Of a stretch of DNA of 64,000 nt, positions 1 through 8,850 are shown in pieces; position 1 is the first letter of the stretch, and each line of letters begins with the position of its first letter. The position numbers and the translations under genes were made by a program. The DNA lies in assembly GCF_000023705.1 (NCBI RefSeq), contig NC_012968.1:1426001-1490000 (forward strand), read 5' to 3'. Under the pieces are notes generated by a model. That model was not told where the DNA came from. It saw only the letters and a program-made list of their open reading frames with translations, and searched no databases. The DNA comes from Methylotenera mobilis JLW8 (GTDB lineage: Bacteria; Pseudomonadota; Gammaproteobacteria; Burkholderiales; Methylophilaceae).

Positions 1-2
1 GC

Positions 3-956
3 AACCTAGCACTTTTAAAACAAATGATTGGTTTTACGATAGACCGCGACTTTAGCGACTGGCTTCAACAACAAAACCATACCTTATCCAAAGACGAACC
101 CTCTACAGCACTGATTGAAGCATGGTTTACCGAGATTTGCGAACGCACAGCACGCATGATCGCCCACTGGATGCGCGTCGGCTTTGTACATGGCGTGATG
201 AACACAGACAATATGTCGATTATCGGCCTCACCATTGATTATGGCCCTTATGGCTGGGTAGATAATTTTGACCCAGGCTGGACCCCAAACACTACCGACG
301 CACAAGGCAGGCGCTACTGCTTCGGCAGGCAGCATGATATTGGGCGCTGGAATCTGGAACGTCTTGCTGATGCACTATCCACTATTTTGCCAGATGCTGT
401 TGGCTTAAATCACGCTTTAGACCAGTATGAAACCGTTTACACGCAAAGCCTCATTGATGCACTTGTAGGCAAGTTTGGCTTAGACACATGGCAAGATGAC
501 GATGGTGAATTAATTAACCGCTGCTTTGAGCTGATGACCCGTGCCGAAGTGGACATGACATTATTCTTCACCCATTTATCACATATCAATTTAGCCTCAC
601 CTAATATCGCAGATTTAAAAATCGCGTTTTACACCGAGCAAGGTTACACCAATTTCGAGAGCGACTTTAACGCTTGGCTAGCCCAGTATGCCAAGCGCAT
701 ATTGCAAAGCACAGAATCAATTGCTGCTAGGCAGGCACGCATGGCTAGCCATAATCCGCGTTATGTTTTGCGTAATTACTTAGCTCAAGAAGCGATTGAT
801 TTAGCAGAGCAAGGTGACTCCAGCATGATTGAAACCCTGCTTAAGTTATTAAAAAACCCATACACCCAACAAGCGGGCATGGAGAAATTTGAAGATAAAC
901 GCCCAGACTGGGCAAGGCATAAGGCGGGTTGCTCCATGCTCTCGTGTAGTTCATAA
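3..956 (+). CDS. selO: Protein adenylyltransferase SelO (YdiU family), 3' part only
   Basis: The reading frame is open to the left edge, so the gene begins outside the window and only about the C-terminal two thirds is seen. SelO is a pseudokinase-fold enzyme that transfers AMP to Ser/Thr/Tyr of target proteins. Counting from the Met at base 24, HGVMNTDN (about 56-63) matches the catalytic loop and IDYGPYG (71-77) the metal-binding motif. The protein ends in CSMLSCSS, the Cys-rich tail typical of the family (selenocysteine-containing in animals). The Zur-like gene follows after 27 bp, possibly co-transcribed. Family assignment is firm; the substrate is unknown. Confidence 0.93.
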   Translation, partial: NLALLKQMIGFTIDRDFSDWLQQQNHTLSKDEPSTALIEAWFTEICERTARMIAHWMRVGFVHGVMNTDNMSIIGLTIDYGPYGWVDNFDPGWTPNTTDAQGRRYCFGRQHDIGRWNLERLADALSTILPDAVGLNHALDQYETVYTQSLIDALVGKFGLDTWQDDDGELINRCFELMTRAEVDMTLFFTHLSHINLASPNIADLKIAFYTEQGYTNFESDFNAWLAQYAKRILQSTESIAARQARMASHNPRYVLRNYLAQEAIDLAEQGDSSMIETLLKLLKNPYTQQAGMEKFEDKRPDWARHKAGCSMLSCSS

Positions 957-983
957 TCCGCCCCTAATTCATCATAGTTACTT

Positions 984-1460
984 ATGAACACACAACAAAT
1001 TTTTATTGATGCTGGCCTGCGCCCTACCAAAGCACGCCTTGCCGTTTTAACTGTGCTAATCAGCACGCGCAACGCGCTCAGCCACTCTGAAATTTTAGAG
1101 CAAATGGCCAGCCAAAAAGAGTTTGACCGTGTCACCATCTATCGCGTGCTCGATTGGCTCACCGAGCATCATCTGATCCATAAAATTTCAGGTGAAAATC
1201 GCGCATGGAAATTCCAGTACTCACGCAACACCTATACACATAGTAAAGGTAGCGAAGCAAGCACTGACCAAAAACAGTTATTGCCTAATGCACACCAGCA
1301 TGCCCATTTGCACTGCACAGCCTGCGGTGCAGTAACATGCATACATGAAGTAAAACCGCAGTTTCCGGAACAGGTGCTCAAGCTTTACCATGTGGAATCG
1401 ATTGACATTAATATCAAAGGCTTGTGCCAACACTGCAATACGTCCACACAGACACACTGA
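984..1460 (+). CDS. zur: Fur-family regulator, probably zinc-responsive Zur
   Basis: A 158-residue Fur-type repressor: N-terminal winged helix (about 10-70, with FDRVTIYRVLDWL as recognition region) and a C-terminal dimerisation/metal domain. The structural zinc site is visible as CTAC (111-114) and CQHC (148-151), with a His-rich stretch HQHAHLHC just before the first pair. Fur proteins repress metal uptake when metal-loaded. The next gene is a COG0523 metallochaperone GTPase, commonly Zur-controlled, which is why I prefer Zur over Fur or PerR. No clear Zur operator is visible in the short gaps on either side, so metal specificity is inferred. Confidence 0.8.
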   Translation: MNTQQIFIDAGLRPTKARLAVLTVLISTRNALSHSEILEQMASQKEFDRVTIYRVLDWLTEHHLIHKISGENRAWKFQYSRNTYTHSKGSEASTDQKQLLPNAHQHAHLHCTACGAVTCIHEVKPQFPEQVLKLYHVESIDINIKGLCQHCNTSTQTH

Positions 1461-1531
1461 TTTGCAAACTGAAGCAACGCTTAATCAACTCGAACACCAG
1501 ATTAACCCAACATTAAGACCAATCTCAAACT

Positions 1532-2548
1532 ATGGATAAACGCATCCCCGTTACGCTGCTCACAGGCTTTTTAGGTTCAGGCAAAACCACTTTACTTAAC
1601 AAACTGCTAAGTGACGCCAAAATGCATGATTCAGCCGTCATCATCAACGAACTCGGCGAAACAGGCTTGGACCATATTTTAGCCATGCAGGTAGATAGTG
1701 AACATATTGCAGACAATACAGTGCTATTAAACTCAGGCTGCATCTGCTGTAGCCTAAAAAATGAGCTGGCAGACACGATGCGCGATTTATTCTTTAAGCG
1801 CGCGCTACAGGCGATTCCGCAATTTAATCGCTTAGTGATAGAAACCACCGGCATGGCTGACCCTGGCCCGATTTTAGGCAATTTAATGAATGAGCCAGTG
1901 ATTGAGTCAACCTTCAGGTTAGATGCAGTTGTGGTCACCATTGACAGCGTTTATGGCTTAACACAATTGGAGAGCAATCCCGAGGCACTCAAGCAGGCAG
2001 CGGTGGCCGATGTATTACTGCTCACCAAAACCGACATCGCAAGCCCAGAGACAACACAGGCGCTGCAGGAAAAACTCGCAGAAATTAACCCAGGAGCCAC
2101 CCAGCATTTGATTCAGCATGGTGAAATCAACCCGGATAGCATTATTGATGTTGGCTTATTTGACCCTACCGGCAAAACGGCAACGCCTCAGCGCTGGCTA
2201 CGCACACCAGGCAAAGCTAGCACGCCTAAAGGTACGTTACCGCAAAAACCACATCAGGATGGCATCACCAGCTTTACCGTCACCATGCCCAAGCCACTCA
2301 ACTGGCGCGATTTGAAACCTGTGATTTTGAAGCTATGCCAAACCCATGGCGCAAAACTATTGCGCCTAAAAGGCATTATTCACGCAGAAGACCAGCCGGC
2401 ACCGCTCGCTATTCATGCTGTGCACTTTACCCCTTACCCGCCAACGCTGCTTGAGGGCTGGGATGAAGAAGAAGCCATGTCGCGCATCGTGATTATTGGT
2501 AAAGATATTGATGAAGCTGAAATCAGAAAAGCATTGATGCAGATTTAG
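1532..2548 (+). CDS. COG0523 (CobW/YjiA-type) GTP-dependent metallochaperone
   Basis: A G3E GTPase of 338 residues. The P-loop GFLGSGKT is at 12-19, the metal-binding CxCC signature CICC at 70-73, followed by IETTG and a TKTD guanine-specificity motif; a CobW C-terminal domain occupies roughly 240-335. Members insert metals such as zinc into client proteins, often under zinc starvation. It lies 71 bp after the Zur-like gene on the same strand, so a zinc role is more likely than cobalamin synthesis; no cobalamin genes are near. The client is unknown. Confidence 0.88.
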   Translation: MDKRIPVTLLTGFLGSGKTTLLNKLLSDAKMHDSAVIINELGETGLDHILAMQVDSEHIADNTVLLNSGCICCSLKNELADTMRDLFFKRALQAIPQFNRLVIETTGMADPGPILGNLMNEPVIESTFRLDAVVVTIDSVYGLTQLESNPEALKQAAVADVLLLTKTDIASPETTQALQEKLAEINPGATQHLIQHGEINPDSIIDVGLFDPTGKTATPQRWLRTPGKASTPKGTLPQKPHQDGITSFTVTMPKPLNWRDLKPVILKLCQTHGAKLLRLKGIIHAEDQPAPLAIHAVHFTPYPPTLLEGWDEEEAMSRIVIIGKDIDEAEIRKALMQI

Positions 2549-2600
2549 CCAACAGCAACTGAGCACGCTGATAGCGAGCACAAAGGCCTTACAACATAAA

Positions 2601-3389
2601 TCACTCGGCACGCTCACGCTGACTTGGCTTGCGTTGTGTAGGCCGCACCACTAGTGGGGATGTAACAGGCTGCGCTTTCCAGCTAGGCTTCAGGGGGGTC
2701 ATGCCTACCACGCGTTTTTTGGCCACAATAAAATACACCCCGCCGATAGCCGATAGCCATTTTGCGCCCAGCTTACCCATAAAACCAAAACGGCGATGCC
2801 AGGATTCCTGTTCAAACGGCGGAATATGGCAGCACATTTGCACGGAAACCACTTCAAAACCCAGCAAAGCCAGCCAATCCTTCAGGCGGCCTAAGCCGAT
2901 AAAACTACCTGTCCACGGAAAAGATTTCGCAGCAGCATCATTGCTGTGCAGTAAGTTTCTCAGAAATAACGCCATACCCCACAAGCTCAAGGGATTAAAG
3001 CCGGAGATCAATAAATGCCCTTCCGGCATCATTACACGCTCTGCCTCACGTAGGGTTTGGTGGGGACGTTCACTAAACTCAAGCCGATGTGGCAAAATCA
3101 ACAAGTCTAGGCTTGCGTCTGCAATAGGCAAAAAGTCATCACAGCAGTACAAATGTGGGAACTCTGCCACGTTAGCGTACTCTGTAGAGCTGTAACGGTG
3201 TGCAATGCGTGAATTACGCAGCAAGTCCATTTGCAAACAGCCAATTTGCAATGCATTAAACCCAAACAAATCGACCACAGCCTGATCGTACAGCACTTGC
3301 TCCTCTTGTCGTAAGTAACGACCTAGTGCGGAATTTAGCCATTGATGCTCTGGATGCTGCGACGCTGTTGTATTCAATAGCTGGCTCAT
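2601..3389 (-). CDS. Class I SAM-dependent methyltransferase (methyltransferase type 11)
   Basis: 262 residues with a Rossmann-type methyltransferase core. Motif I is degenerate (LQIGCLQMDLL near 50); clearer are the acidic loop around DASLDLLILPH and the post-motif LLISGFNPLSLWG. The C-terminal 40 residues are basic and low in complexity. It is divergent from gloB with 60-75 bp between; the pairing of this methyltransferase with gloB and mltD is common in beta- and gammaproteobacteria. Its substrate is not known. Confidence 0.8.
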   Translation of the reverse strand: MSQLLNTTASQHPEHQWLNSALGRYLRQEEQVLYDQAVVDLFGFNALQIGCLQMDLLRNSRIAHRYSSTEYANVAEFPHLYCCDDFLPIADASLDLLILPHRLEFSERPHQTLREAERVMMPEGHLLISGFNPLSLWGMALFLRNLLHSNDAAAKSFPWTGSFIGLGRLKDWLALLGFEVVSVQMCCHIPPFEQESWHRRFGFMGKLGAKWLSAIGGVYFIVAKKRVVGMTPLKPSWKAQPVTSPLVVRPTQRKPSQRERAE

Positions 3390-3464
3390 AGCGTTGATAT
3401 CACTTTAAATTGAATTAAAATAAACTTTGTCAGGCAATATACTTAGAAACAGATGATAGACGAT

Positions 3465-4241
3465 ATGCAACATCCCGTACAAATTATTCCAATTCCGGCG
3501 TTTAACGACAATTACCTGTGGTTGATTCATAACCAGCGCAAGGCAATTGTGGTAGACCCAGGCGATGCTGCGCCTGTGATTAATACGCTAAAAAAACTTA
3601 ATCTGGATTTACAAACCATCTTAATTACCCACCATCACCAAGACCATATCGGTGGAGTGGAGTTATTACTAAGAACATATCCGAATGCAGAAGTTTTTGC
3701 CCCTAAATTGGAACACTACCCATTTAAGCACACTCCGGTGGGCGAACCACAGCAGGTGTATCTGGGTGACTGGGTCAGTAGCGCCAAAGTGATAGACGTA
3801 CCAGGGCATACGCTTGGACATATTGCTTATTACATTGAGCATGACGCACAACAGTGGCTATTTTGCGGTGACACTATGTTTGGCGCCGGTTGCGGCAGAT
3901 TGTTTGAAGGCACACCGGCGCAAATGCAGGCATCTCTGCAAAAGCTTACAGCCCTGCCTGCCAGCACCCAAGTGTACTGCACACATGAATACACATTGCA
4001 TAACATCAGCTTTGCACTCACGCTTGAGCCTGGCAACGCGTCACTAATCAAGCGCCAGCAGGATGCGAAAGCACGCATTACCTCTGGTCAGCCTACGCTC
4101 CCATCTAATCTTGCCTTAGAACTTGCAACCAATCCATTTCTGCGTTGCCATATGCCTGAAATTCAAGCATCCCTGCATACAGAAAACACTAATTTACTAC
4201 AAACATTCAGCGCAATGAGAGGGCTTAGAAACTCATATTAA
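3465..4241 (+). CDS. gloB: Hydroxyacylglutathione hydrolase (glyoxalase II)
   Basis: A metallo-beta-lactamase-fold thioesterase that hydrolyses S-lactoylglutathione to lactate and glutathione, the second step of methylglyoxal detoxification. The dinuclear metal motif THHHQDH is seen about 50 residues in, with later ligands in VPGHTLGH, the FCGDTMF Asp and THEYT. I place the start at the ATG at 3465 (MQHPVQIIPIPAF...), which fits family N-termini; an ATG at 3453 would add four residues. The length of about 258 is normal. Confidence 0.93.
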   Translation: MQHPVQIIPIPAFNDNYLWLIHNQRKAIVVDPGDAAPVINTLKKLNLDLQTILITHHHQDHIGGVELLLRTYPNAEVFAPKLEHYPFKHTPVGEPQQVYLGDWVSSAKVIDVPGHTLGHIAYYIEHDAQQWLFCGDTMFGAGCGRLFEGTPAQMQASLQKLTALPASTQVYCTHEYTLHNISFALTLEPGNASLIKRQQDAKARITSGQPTLPSNLALELATNPFLRCHMPEIQASLHTENTNLLQTFSAMRGLRNSY

Positions 4242-4288
4242 TCATGAAGATAGGCAATATTTATAAAGTAATTTACGGTGATTTTAAC

Positions 4289-4318
4289 TTGACTTACCGA
4301 ACGCACGTTCGTTACTAT
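4289..4318 (+). promoter_or_regulatory. Promoter of mltD with palindromic operator in the spacer
   Basis: TTGACT (4289-4294) and TACTAT (4313-4318) form a plausible sigma-70 promoter with an 18-bp spacer. The spacer holds the perfect palindrome CGAACG-CA-CGTTCG (4298-4311), with further symmetric bases outside it. A dyad between -35 and -10 is a classic repressor position; the regulator is not known. The predicted start of transcription falls almost on the first mltD ATG. Confidence 0.55.
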
Positions 4319-4326
4319 GTTGCATT

Positions 4327-6132
4327 ATGATGAACAAGAGCGTTTCTATGGGTATTCAATTTTTCTTACGCATTGGTCAATCCATCCAAACCCCTGCCCA
4401 AAACACTGTTAATTTCGTGCGCACATTTCATGCCACACTGTTCATCAGCTTAGCCTCTGCAGGTGTATTGTTCAGCCCTGCATTACAGGCAGAAACCAAC
4501 ACCATTTCCAACGTAGCTGGCGATGAGATTATTATCTTCTCAGACGACTCGTTTAAACCAGCCATCCGTGATTTAGGCAGCAAACCGGAAGCGAGCAAAG
4601 ATCTGCAAAGCCAGAAAAGCACTCGTGGCGGGCGCCTGGCCGATAGCTTTGAAATCAATATCAAAGATAACAAAACCAACGCTGGTAGCGAAACCAACAC
4701 AGCCAATTCAGACCAGTCTAACCCACAGCATGATGACCTGTGGCAACGCATTAAAAACGGCTACGCGATGCCGGAGTCAACCTCCGCACTCACCACCAAA
4801 CATGAAGAGTGGTACAGCTCACGCCCAGACTATGTGCAACGCATGGTAGAACGTAGCCAGCGCTATCTATTTCATATCGTTGAAGAAGTTGAAAAACGCG
4901 GCATGCCAACCGAAATCGCGCTATTACCAATGATTGAAAGCGCATACAACCCTAAGGCTTATTCCAAAAGCAGTGCATCCGGCATCTGGCAATTTATTCC
5001 ATCTACCGGTAAACATTTTGGCTTAAAACAAAACTGGTGGGTAGATAATAGACGCAACATCACCATGGCAACCGACGCCGCGCTGACTTACCTGCAGAAA
5101 TTGCACGCCATGTTTGGCGCGTGGGATTTAGCATTGGCTGCTTACAATGCCGGTGAAGGCACCGTAGGTCGCGCCATCGAGCGTAATCGTAAACTCGGCT
5201 TGCCGACAGACTACGAAAGCCTCAACTTATCAGATGAAACCAAGAACTACGTACCTAAATTACAGGCAGTAAAGAACCTGATGACCGACCCTGGCAATTA
5301 TGGGTTAAAAATACCGACCATCGCCAACACACCCTACTTTGCCAAAGTGAGCGCACCGGCACGTATTGATACGCACTTGGTTGCAAAACTGGCAGAGATT
5401 AACCATGAAGAGTTTCTGGCGCTTAATCCAAGCTATGACCGCCCACTCATTAATAGCGATAACGGCAATCTTGAACTATTGCTGCCTATCATGGCGGCAC
5501 AGACTTTTAGAACCAACTTGGCTAACTATGAAAAGCCGCTAGTGAACTGGCAAACTTACCAGGCAAAGCGCGGCGAGAGCATGGATAAAATCGCCAACAA
5601 GTTCGGGATGAATCTAGCGCAACTCAGAGACGTCAATGATTTGTCTGCGCAAGCCAAAATGAAAAAGAGCACCACCATCTTGGTACCTAAAGCGGATGGC
5701 AATGACGATGCACCACTCACGGTGATTGAAGAGCCAGCAGTAGAAAAAGAAACTGCGCCGCAAGAGCAAACCATCACGCACAAGGTGAAAAAAGGTGAAG
5801 TGATGCAATCTATCGCCAAGTATTACGGCGTGAGTGTTAAACAAATATTGGCGGCCAATGCGCTGCGTAATGGCAAATTAAAAACTGGCCAAATCTTAAA
5901 CATCAATGTTTCTAGCGCAAAAGAGGCAGCTGACGCTAAAAAATCTGCAAACAAGAGCAAGCCGCTAGATAAGAGCAAATCTGTAGAGAAGAAGCAAACT
6001 TATATCGTGAAACGTGGTGATACCCTACACAGCATTGCAGATAAATTTGATGTAGCGGTGGTAGACCTAAAACGCTGGAACAAAAAGTCATCCGCCCATA
6101 TTAAACCTGGTGCCAAACTGATCATTCAATAA
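4327..6132 (+). CDS. mltD: Membrane-bound lytic murein transglycosylase D with three LysM domains
   Basis: A 601-residue periplasmic enzyme that cleaves peptidoglycan glycan strands, forming 1,6-anhydromuramic ends. The N-terminus carries a signal sequence with hydrophobic core FISLASAGVLF and a likely cut after ALQA. The family 1 SLT domain has catalytic Glu204 in MIESAYNP, then SGIWQFIPSTG and AAYNAGEG. Three LysM repeats follow at about 411-455, 483-528 and 557-601, for peptidoglycan binding. The start is uncertain: ATGATG at 4327 has almost no leader after the predicted promoter, and an in-frame ATG at 4348 is possible. Confidence 0.92.
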   Translation: MMNKSVSMGIQFFLRIGQSIQTPAQNTVNFVRTFHATLFISLASAGVLFSPALQAETNTISNVAGDEIIIFSDDSFKPAIRDLGSKPEASKDLQSQKSTRGGRLADSFEINIKDNKTNAGSETNTANSDQSNPQHDDLWQRIKNGYAMPESTSALTTKHEEWYSSRPDYVQRMVERSQRYLFHIVEEVEKRGMPTEIALLPMIESAYNPKAYSKSSASGIWQFIPSTGKHFGLKQNWWVDNRRNITMATDAALTYLQKLHAMFGAWDLALAAYNAGEGTVGRAIERNRKLGLPTDYESLNLSDETKNYVPKLQAVKNLMTDPGNYGLKIPTIANTPYFAKVSAPARIDTHLVAKLAEINHEEFLALNPSYDRPLINSDNGNLELLLPIMAAQTFRTNLANYEKPLVNWQTYQAKRGESMDKIANKFGMNLAQLRDVNDLSAQAKMKKSTTILVPKADGNDDAPLTVIEEPAVEKETAPQEQTITHKVKKGEVMQSIAKYYGVSVKQILAANALRNGKLKTGQILNINVSSAKEAADAKKSANKSKPLDKSKSVEKKQTYIVKRGDTLHSIADKFDVAVVDLKRWNKKSSAHIKPGAKLIIQ

Positions 6133-6162
6133 CTGCATAACGTTTAAGCTATCATACTGCCG

Positions 6163-7818
6163 ATGCCCCCACTCTTTCGTTTACAAACTGCAATCAGCCT
6201 GTCACTCACCTTGCTTATTGCTGGGTGTGGTGCGCCGGCAGACCAAGCCAACCAGATTGATTACAACGTCAGCTCTCCTAAAGAATCAGGCGGCACATTA
6301 ATTAATGCCATGACCGGTGAGCCTAGTGGCTTGATCTCAATGATTGCCGGGGAGTCAGCATCTTCTGCCATCAGCAGCAACATTTTCAATAGTTTGCTCA
6401 AGTACGACAAGAACTTGGAACTAGAGGGTGATTTAACCCAAAGCTGGCAAATTTCCGCCGACCAAAAAACCATTACTTTCAAGCTTAAATCCAATCTGAA
6501 ATGGGCAGACAATCAGCCACTCACCAGCGCAGATGTACTATTTACATGGCAAGCGGTAACCAATGAAAAAAATGCCAGCCCCTATGCTTCAGATTTCTTA
6601 CTGGTAAAAAAAGCAGAAACGCCGGACCCGCAGACCTTTCGCGTCACTTACGAGCAAGCCTATGCACCAGCCTTAGATAGCTGGGCAGGCCTGCAAATAC
6701 TGCCAAAACACTTGCTTGCAGGCAAAGACCTGCACACTACCGCGTTCGCGCGCAACCCGGTAGGCAGTCACTATTACAAATTGGATAGCTGGAAGCACGG
6801 TGAACACCTGATACTCTCCAGAAACGCAAACTCCGTGCTGGGCCAAGCGCAAATCGACCGCCTGATTACACGCATCATTCCTGATAACTCTGCACAGTTT
6901 TTAGAGTTAATGGCGGATAATATCGACCTCATGGGTTTAGACCCGATTAAATATTCGCGCATCATCCCTGCTCGTCCTGAATTACTCAAAAAACTCGCCC
7001 TGTATAAAGAGCTGGGCAACAGCTACACCTATATGGGGTTTAACCTCAAACACAAACCATTTGACGACGTGCGCGTACGCCGTGCCATCAACTATGCTAT
7101 CGACAAGCAAGAAATCATAGACGGTGTTTATCTAGGCCTAGGCATTAACATCGCCTCCCCATACAAGCCCGGCACGCGTTGGAGCAACCCTAGCCTCAAA
7201 CCTTACCCTTATGATCCAGCTAAAGCACGCGCCTTACTCAAAGAAGCAGGCTTTAGCGACAGCAATGGCGACGGCATCCTGGAACGTGATGGCAAACCAT
7301 TCAGTTTTGAAATCATCACCAACCAAAACAAAGAGCGTGAAAAATCTGCCGTGCTGATTCAACGCAGGCTGAAAGAAGTGGGGATTGATGTCAAAATCCG
7401 CGCTATTGAATGGGCAAGCTTTATCAGTCGCTTTATCAAAACCGGTGACTTTGATGTGGTCGTCTTAGGTTGGGGCTTGGGCTTAGACCCTGATCAATAC
7501 AATATCTGGCATTCCAGCCAGCAGGCGCCAGGCCAGTTTAACTTTATTGGCTACAACAACCCTAAAGTGGATGCACTACTAGAACAAGGGCGCTTAGAAC
7601 TCAACCCTGATAAACGCATGGAAATTTATCACAAGTTCGCAGAAATATTGCTGGAAGACAGCCCTATCATCTACCTCTCTGCTGGCTACGGCTTGACTGC
7701 TATCCATAAACGCGTCAAAGGCATTGATGACCCCGCACCACCGGCTGGTATAGGCCACAACTCACAAGATTGGTATATTCCACAATCATTAAGAAGAAAT
7801 GAAATTAGCACTCAATAA
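6163..7818 (+). CDS. Peptide-type ABC transporter substrate-binding lipoprotein
   Basis: A 551-residue family 5 extracellular solute-binding protein (DppA/OppA type). The lipobox LLIAGC gives a lipid-modified Cys22, so it should be anchored in the periplasm. Family signatures include the KWADNQPLTSADVLFTW-type segment near 115-130 and a DSNGDGILERDGK calcium-loop-like motif near 365. Its stop is 5 bp before the first permease gene, indicating one operon. Substrate (peptide, opine or other) cannot be told from sequence. Confidence 0.88.
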   Translation: MPPLFRLQTAISLSLTLLIAGCGAPADQANQIDYNVSSPKESGGTLINAMTGEPSGLISMIAGESASSAISSNIFNSLLKYDKNLELEGDLTQSWQISADQKTITFKLKSNLKWADNQPLTSADVLFTWQAVTNEKNASPYASDFLLVKKAETPDPQTFRVTYEQAYAPALDSWAGLQILPKHLLAGKDLHTTAFARNPVGSHYYKLDSWKHGEHLILSRNANSVLGQAQIDRLITRIIPDNSAQFLELMADNIDLMGLDPIKYSRIIPARPELLKKLALYKELGNSYTYMGFNLKHKPFDDVRVRRAINYAIDKQEIIDGVYLGLGINIASPYKPGTRWSNPSLKPYPYDPAKARALLKEAGFSDSNGDGILERDGKPFSFEIITNQNKEREKSAVLIQRRLKEVGIDVKIRAIEWASFISRFIKTGDFDVVVLGWGLGLDPDQYNIWHSSQQAPGQFNFIGYNNPKVDALLEQGRLELNPDKRMEIYHKFAEILLEDSPIIYLSAGYGLTAIHKRVKGIDDPAPPAGIGHNSQDWYIPQSLRRNEISTQ

Positions 7819-7823
7819 CTATT

Positions 7824-8846
7824 ATGTTTAAATATCTAGTCAAACGTGTGTTGTGGATGATACCGATGCTGATAGGCATCAGCCTGATCTCATTTTTTAT
7901 CATGCATCTGGCGCCTGGTGACATTACTAATAATGAAGCCGCGTTCAACCCCAAAGCGAGCGAAGAGTCCAGGCAAAAACTACGTGAGATGTATCATTTA
8001 GATAAGCCCGTCATCGTGCAGTATGGCTTATGGTTAAAGCGCATGGCCACATTAGATTTTGGCAATTCGTTTGCATCTCACCAGAAACCGGTGTTTTGGC
8101 AAACTGTAGATGCAGATGGCAACGTGACCGAAGGCATGATTCAGCAGGCCCTACCTATTACCCTGATGATCAACCTGCTCGGGCTAGGTATTACCTTACT
8201 TTTGGCCATACCGCTGGGCATTATTGCCGCGCGTAAATATCAAGGCTGGCAGGACAGATCTATCACCCTTTTTAACTTTATCGGTTTTTCTATCCCTAGC
8301 TTCTGGCTATCGTTACTGCTTATGTACTGGTTAGGCGTGGTGCACAACTGGTTTCCTATTTCAGGGTTACACAGCCTCAATTATGAGTCGATGGACACTT
8401 GGCACAAAATCAAAGACTCATTCAGCCACTTATGGCTGCCCGTTGTGATACCGTCTATCACAGGGTTAGCAGGCATTACCCTGTTTGTAAAAAACGGTAT
8501 GCTAGACGTACTGCAGCAAGACTACATCACCACCGCACGCGCCAAAGGTCTAGGTGAGCGCAAAGTGGTATACACGCACGCCTTACGTAACGCGCTGTTG
8601 CCGCTGATTACCATTGTAGGCTTATCCATCCCCGGCCTGATCGGCGGTTCAGTCATTGCAGAAACCATTTTTGCCATTCCGGGCATGGGTAAATTATTTT
8701 ACGATGCAGTCCTGATGCGTGATTTCCCGGTGGTGATGGGCATATTGACCATAGGCTCAGCATTAACGCTTATCGGAAACTTGCTGGCCGATGTTGCATA
8801 CGCATGGGCAGACCCGCGTGTACGTCGTGGCGTGGCAAGGACATAA
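7824..8846 (+). CDS. Peptide-type ABC transporter permease, DppB-like
   Basis: 340 residues with an N-terminal membrane helix (LLIGISLISFFIMHLAPGD type), a long periplasmic loop and a binding-protein-dependent transport core of five further helices. The EAA loop for ATPase contact is seen as TARAKGLGERKVVYTHALRNAL. It is the second gene of the importer operon, ending 4 bp before the second permease. Confidence 0.9.
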   Translation: MFKYLVKRVLWMIPMLIGISLISFFIMHLAPGDITNNEAAFNPKASEESRQKLREMYHLDKPVIVQYGLWLKRMATLDFGNSFASHQKPVFWQTVDADGNVTEGMIQQALPITLMINLLGLGITLLLAIPLGIIAARKYQGWQDRSITLFNFIGFSIPSFWLSLLLMYWLGVVHNWFPISGLHSLNYESMDTWHKIKDSFSHLWLPVVIPSITGLAGITLFVKNGMLDVLQQDYITTARAKGLGERKVVYTHALRNALLPLITIVGLSIPGLIGGSVIAETIFAIPGMGKLFYDAVLMRDFPVVMGILTIGSALTLIGNLLADVAYAWADPRVRRGVART

Positions 8847-8850
8847 GCCA

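Noticed and set aside
2629-3195. 188-codon plus-strand ORF inside the methyltransferase gene
   Set aside because: The opposite frame has a recognisable methyltransferase fold; this one has no family features.
4298-4311. LexA (SOS) box of the Gram-positive type
   Set aside because: The fit is exact, but proteobacterial LexA usually uses CTGT-N8-ACAG and mltD is not a known SOS gene; kept only as an unassigned operator.
8791-8850. Longer start for the second ABC permease
   Set aside because: It would overlap the first permease and add residues foreign to the family; the ATG at 8851 fits.
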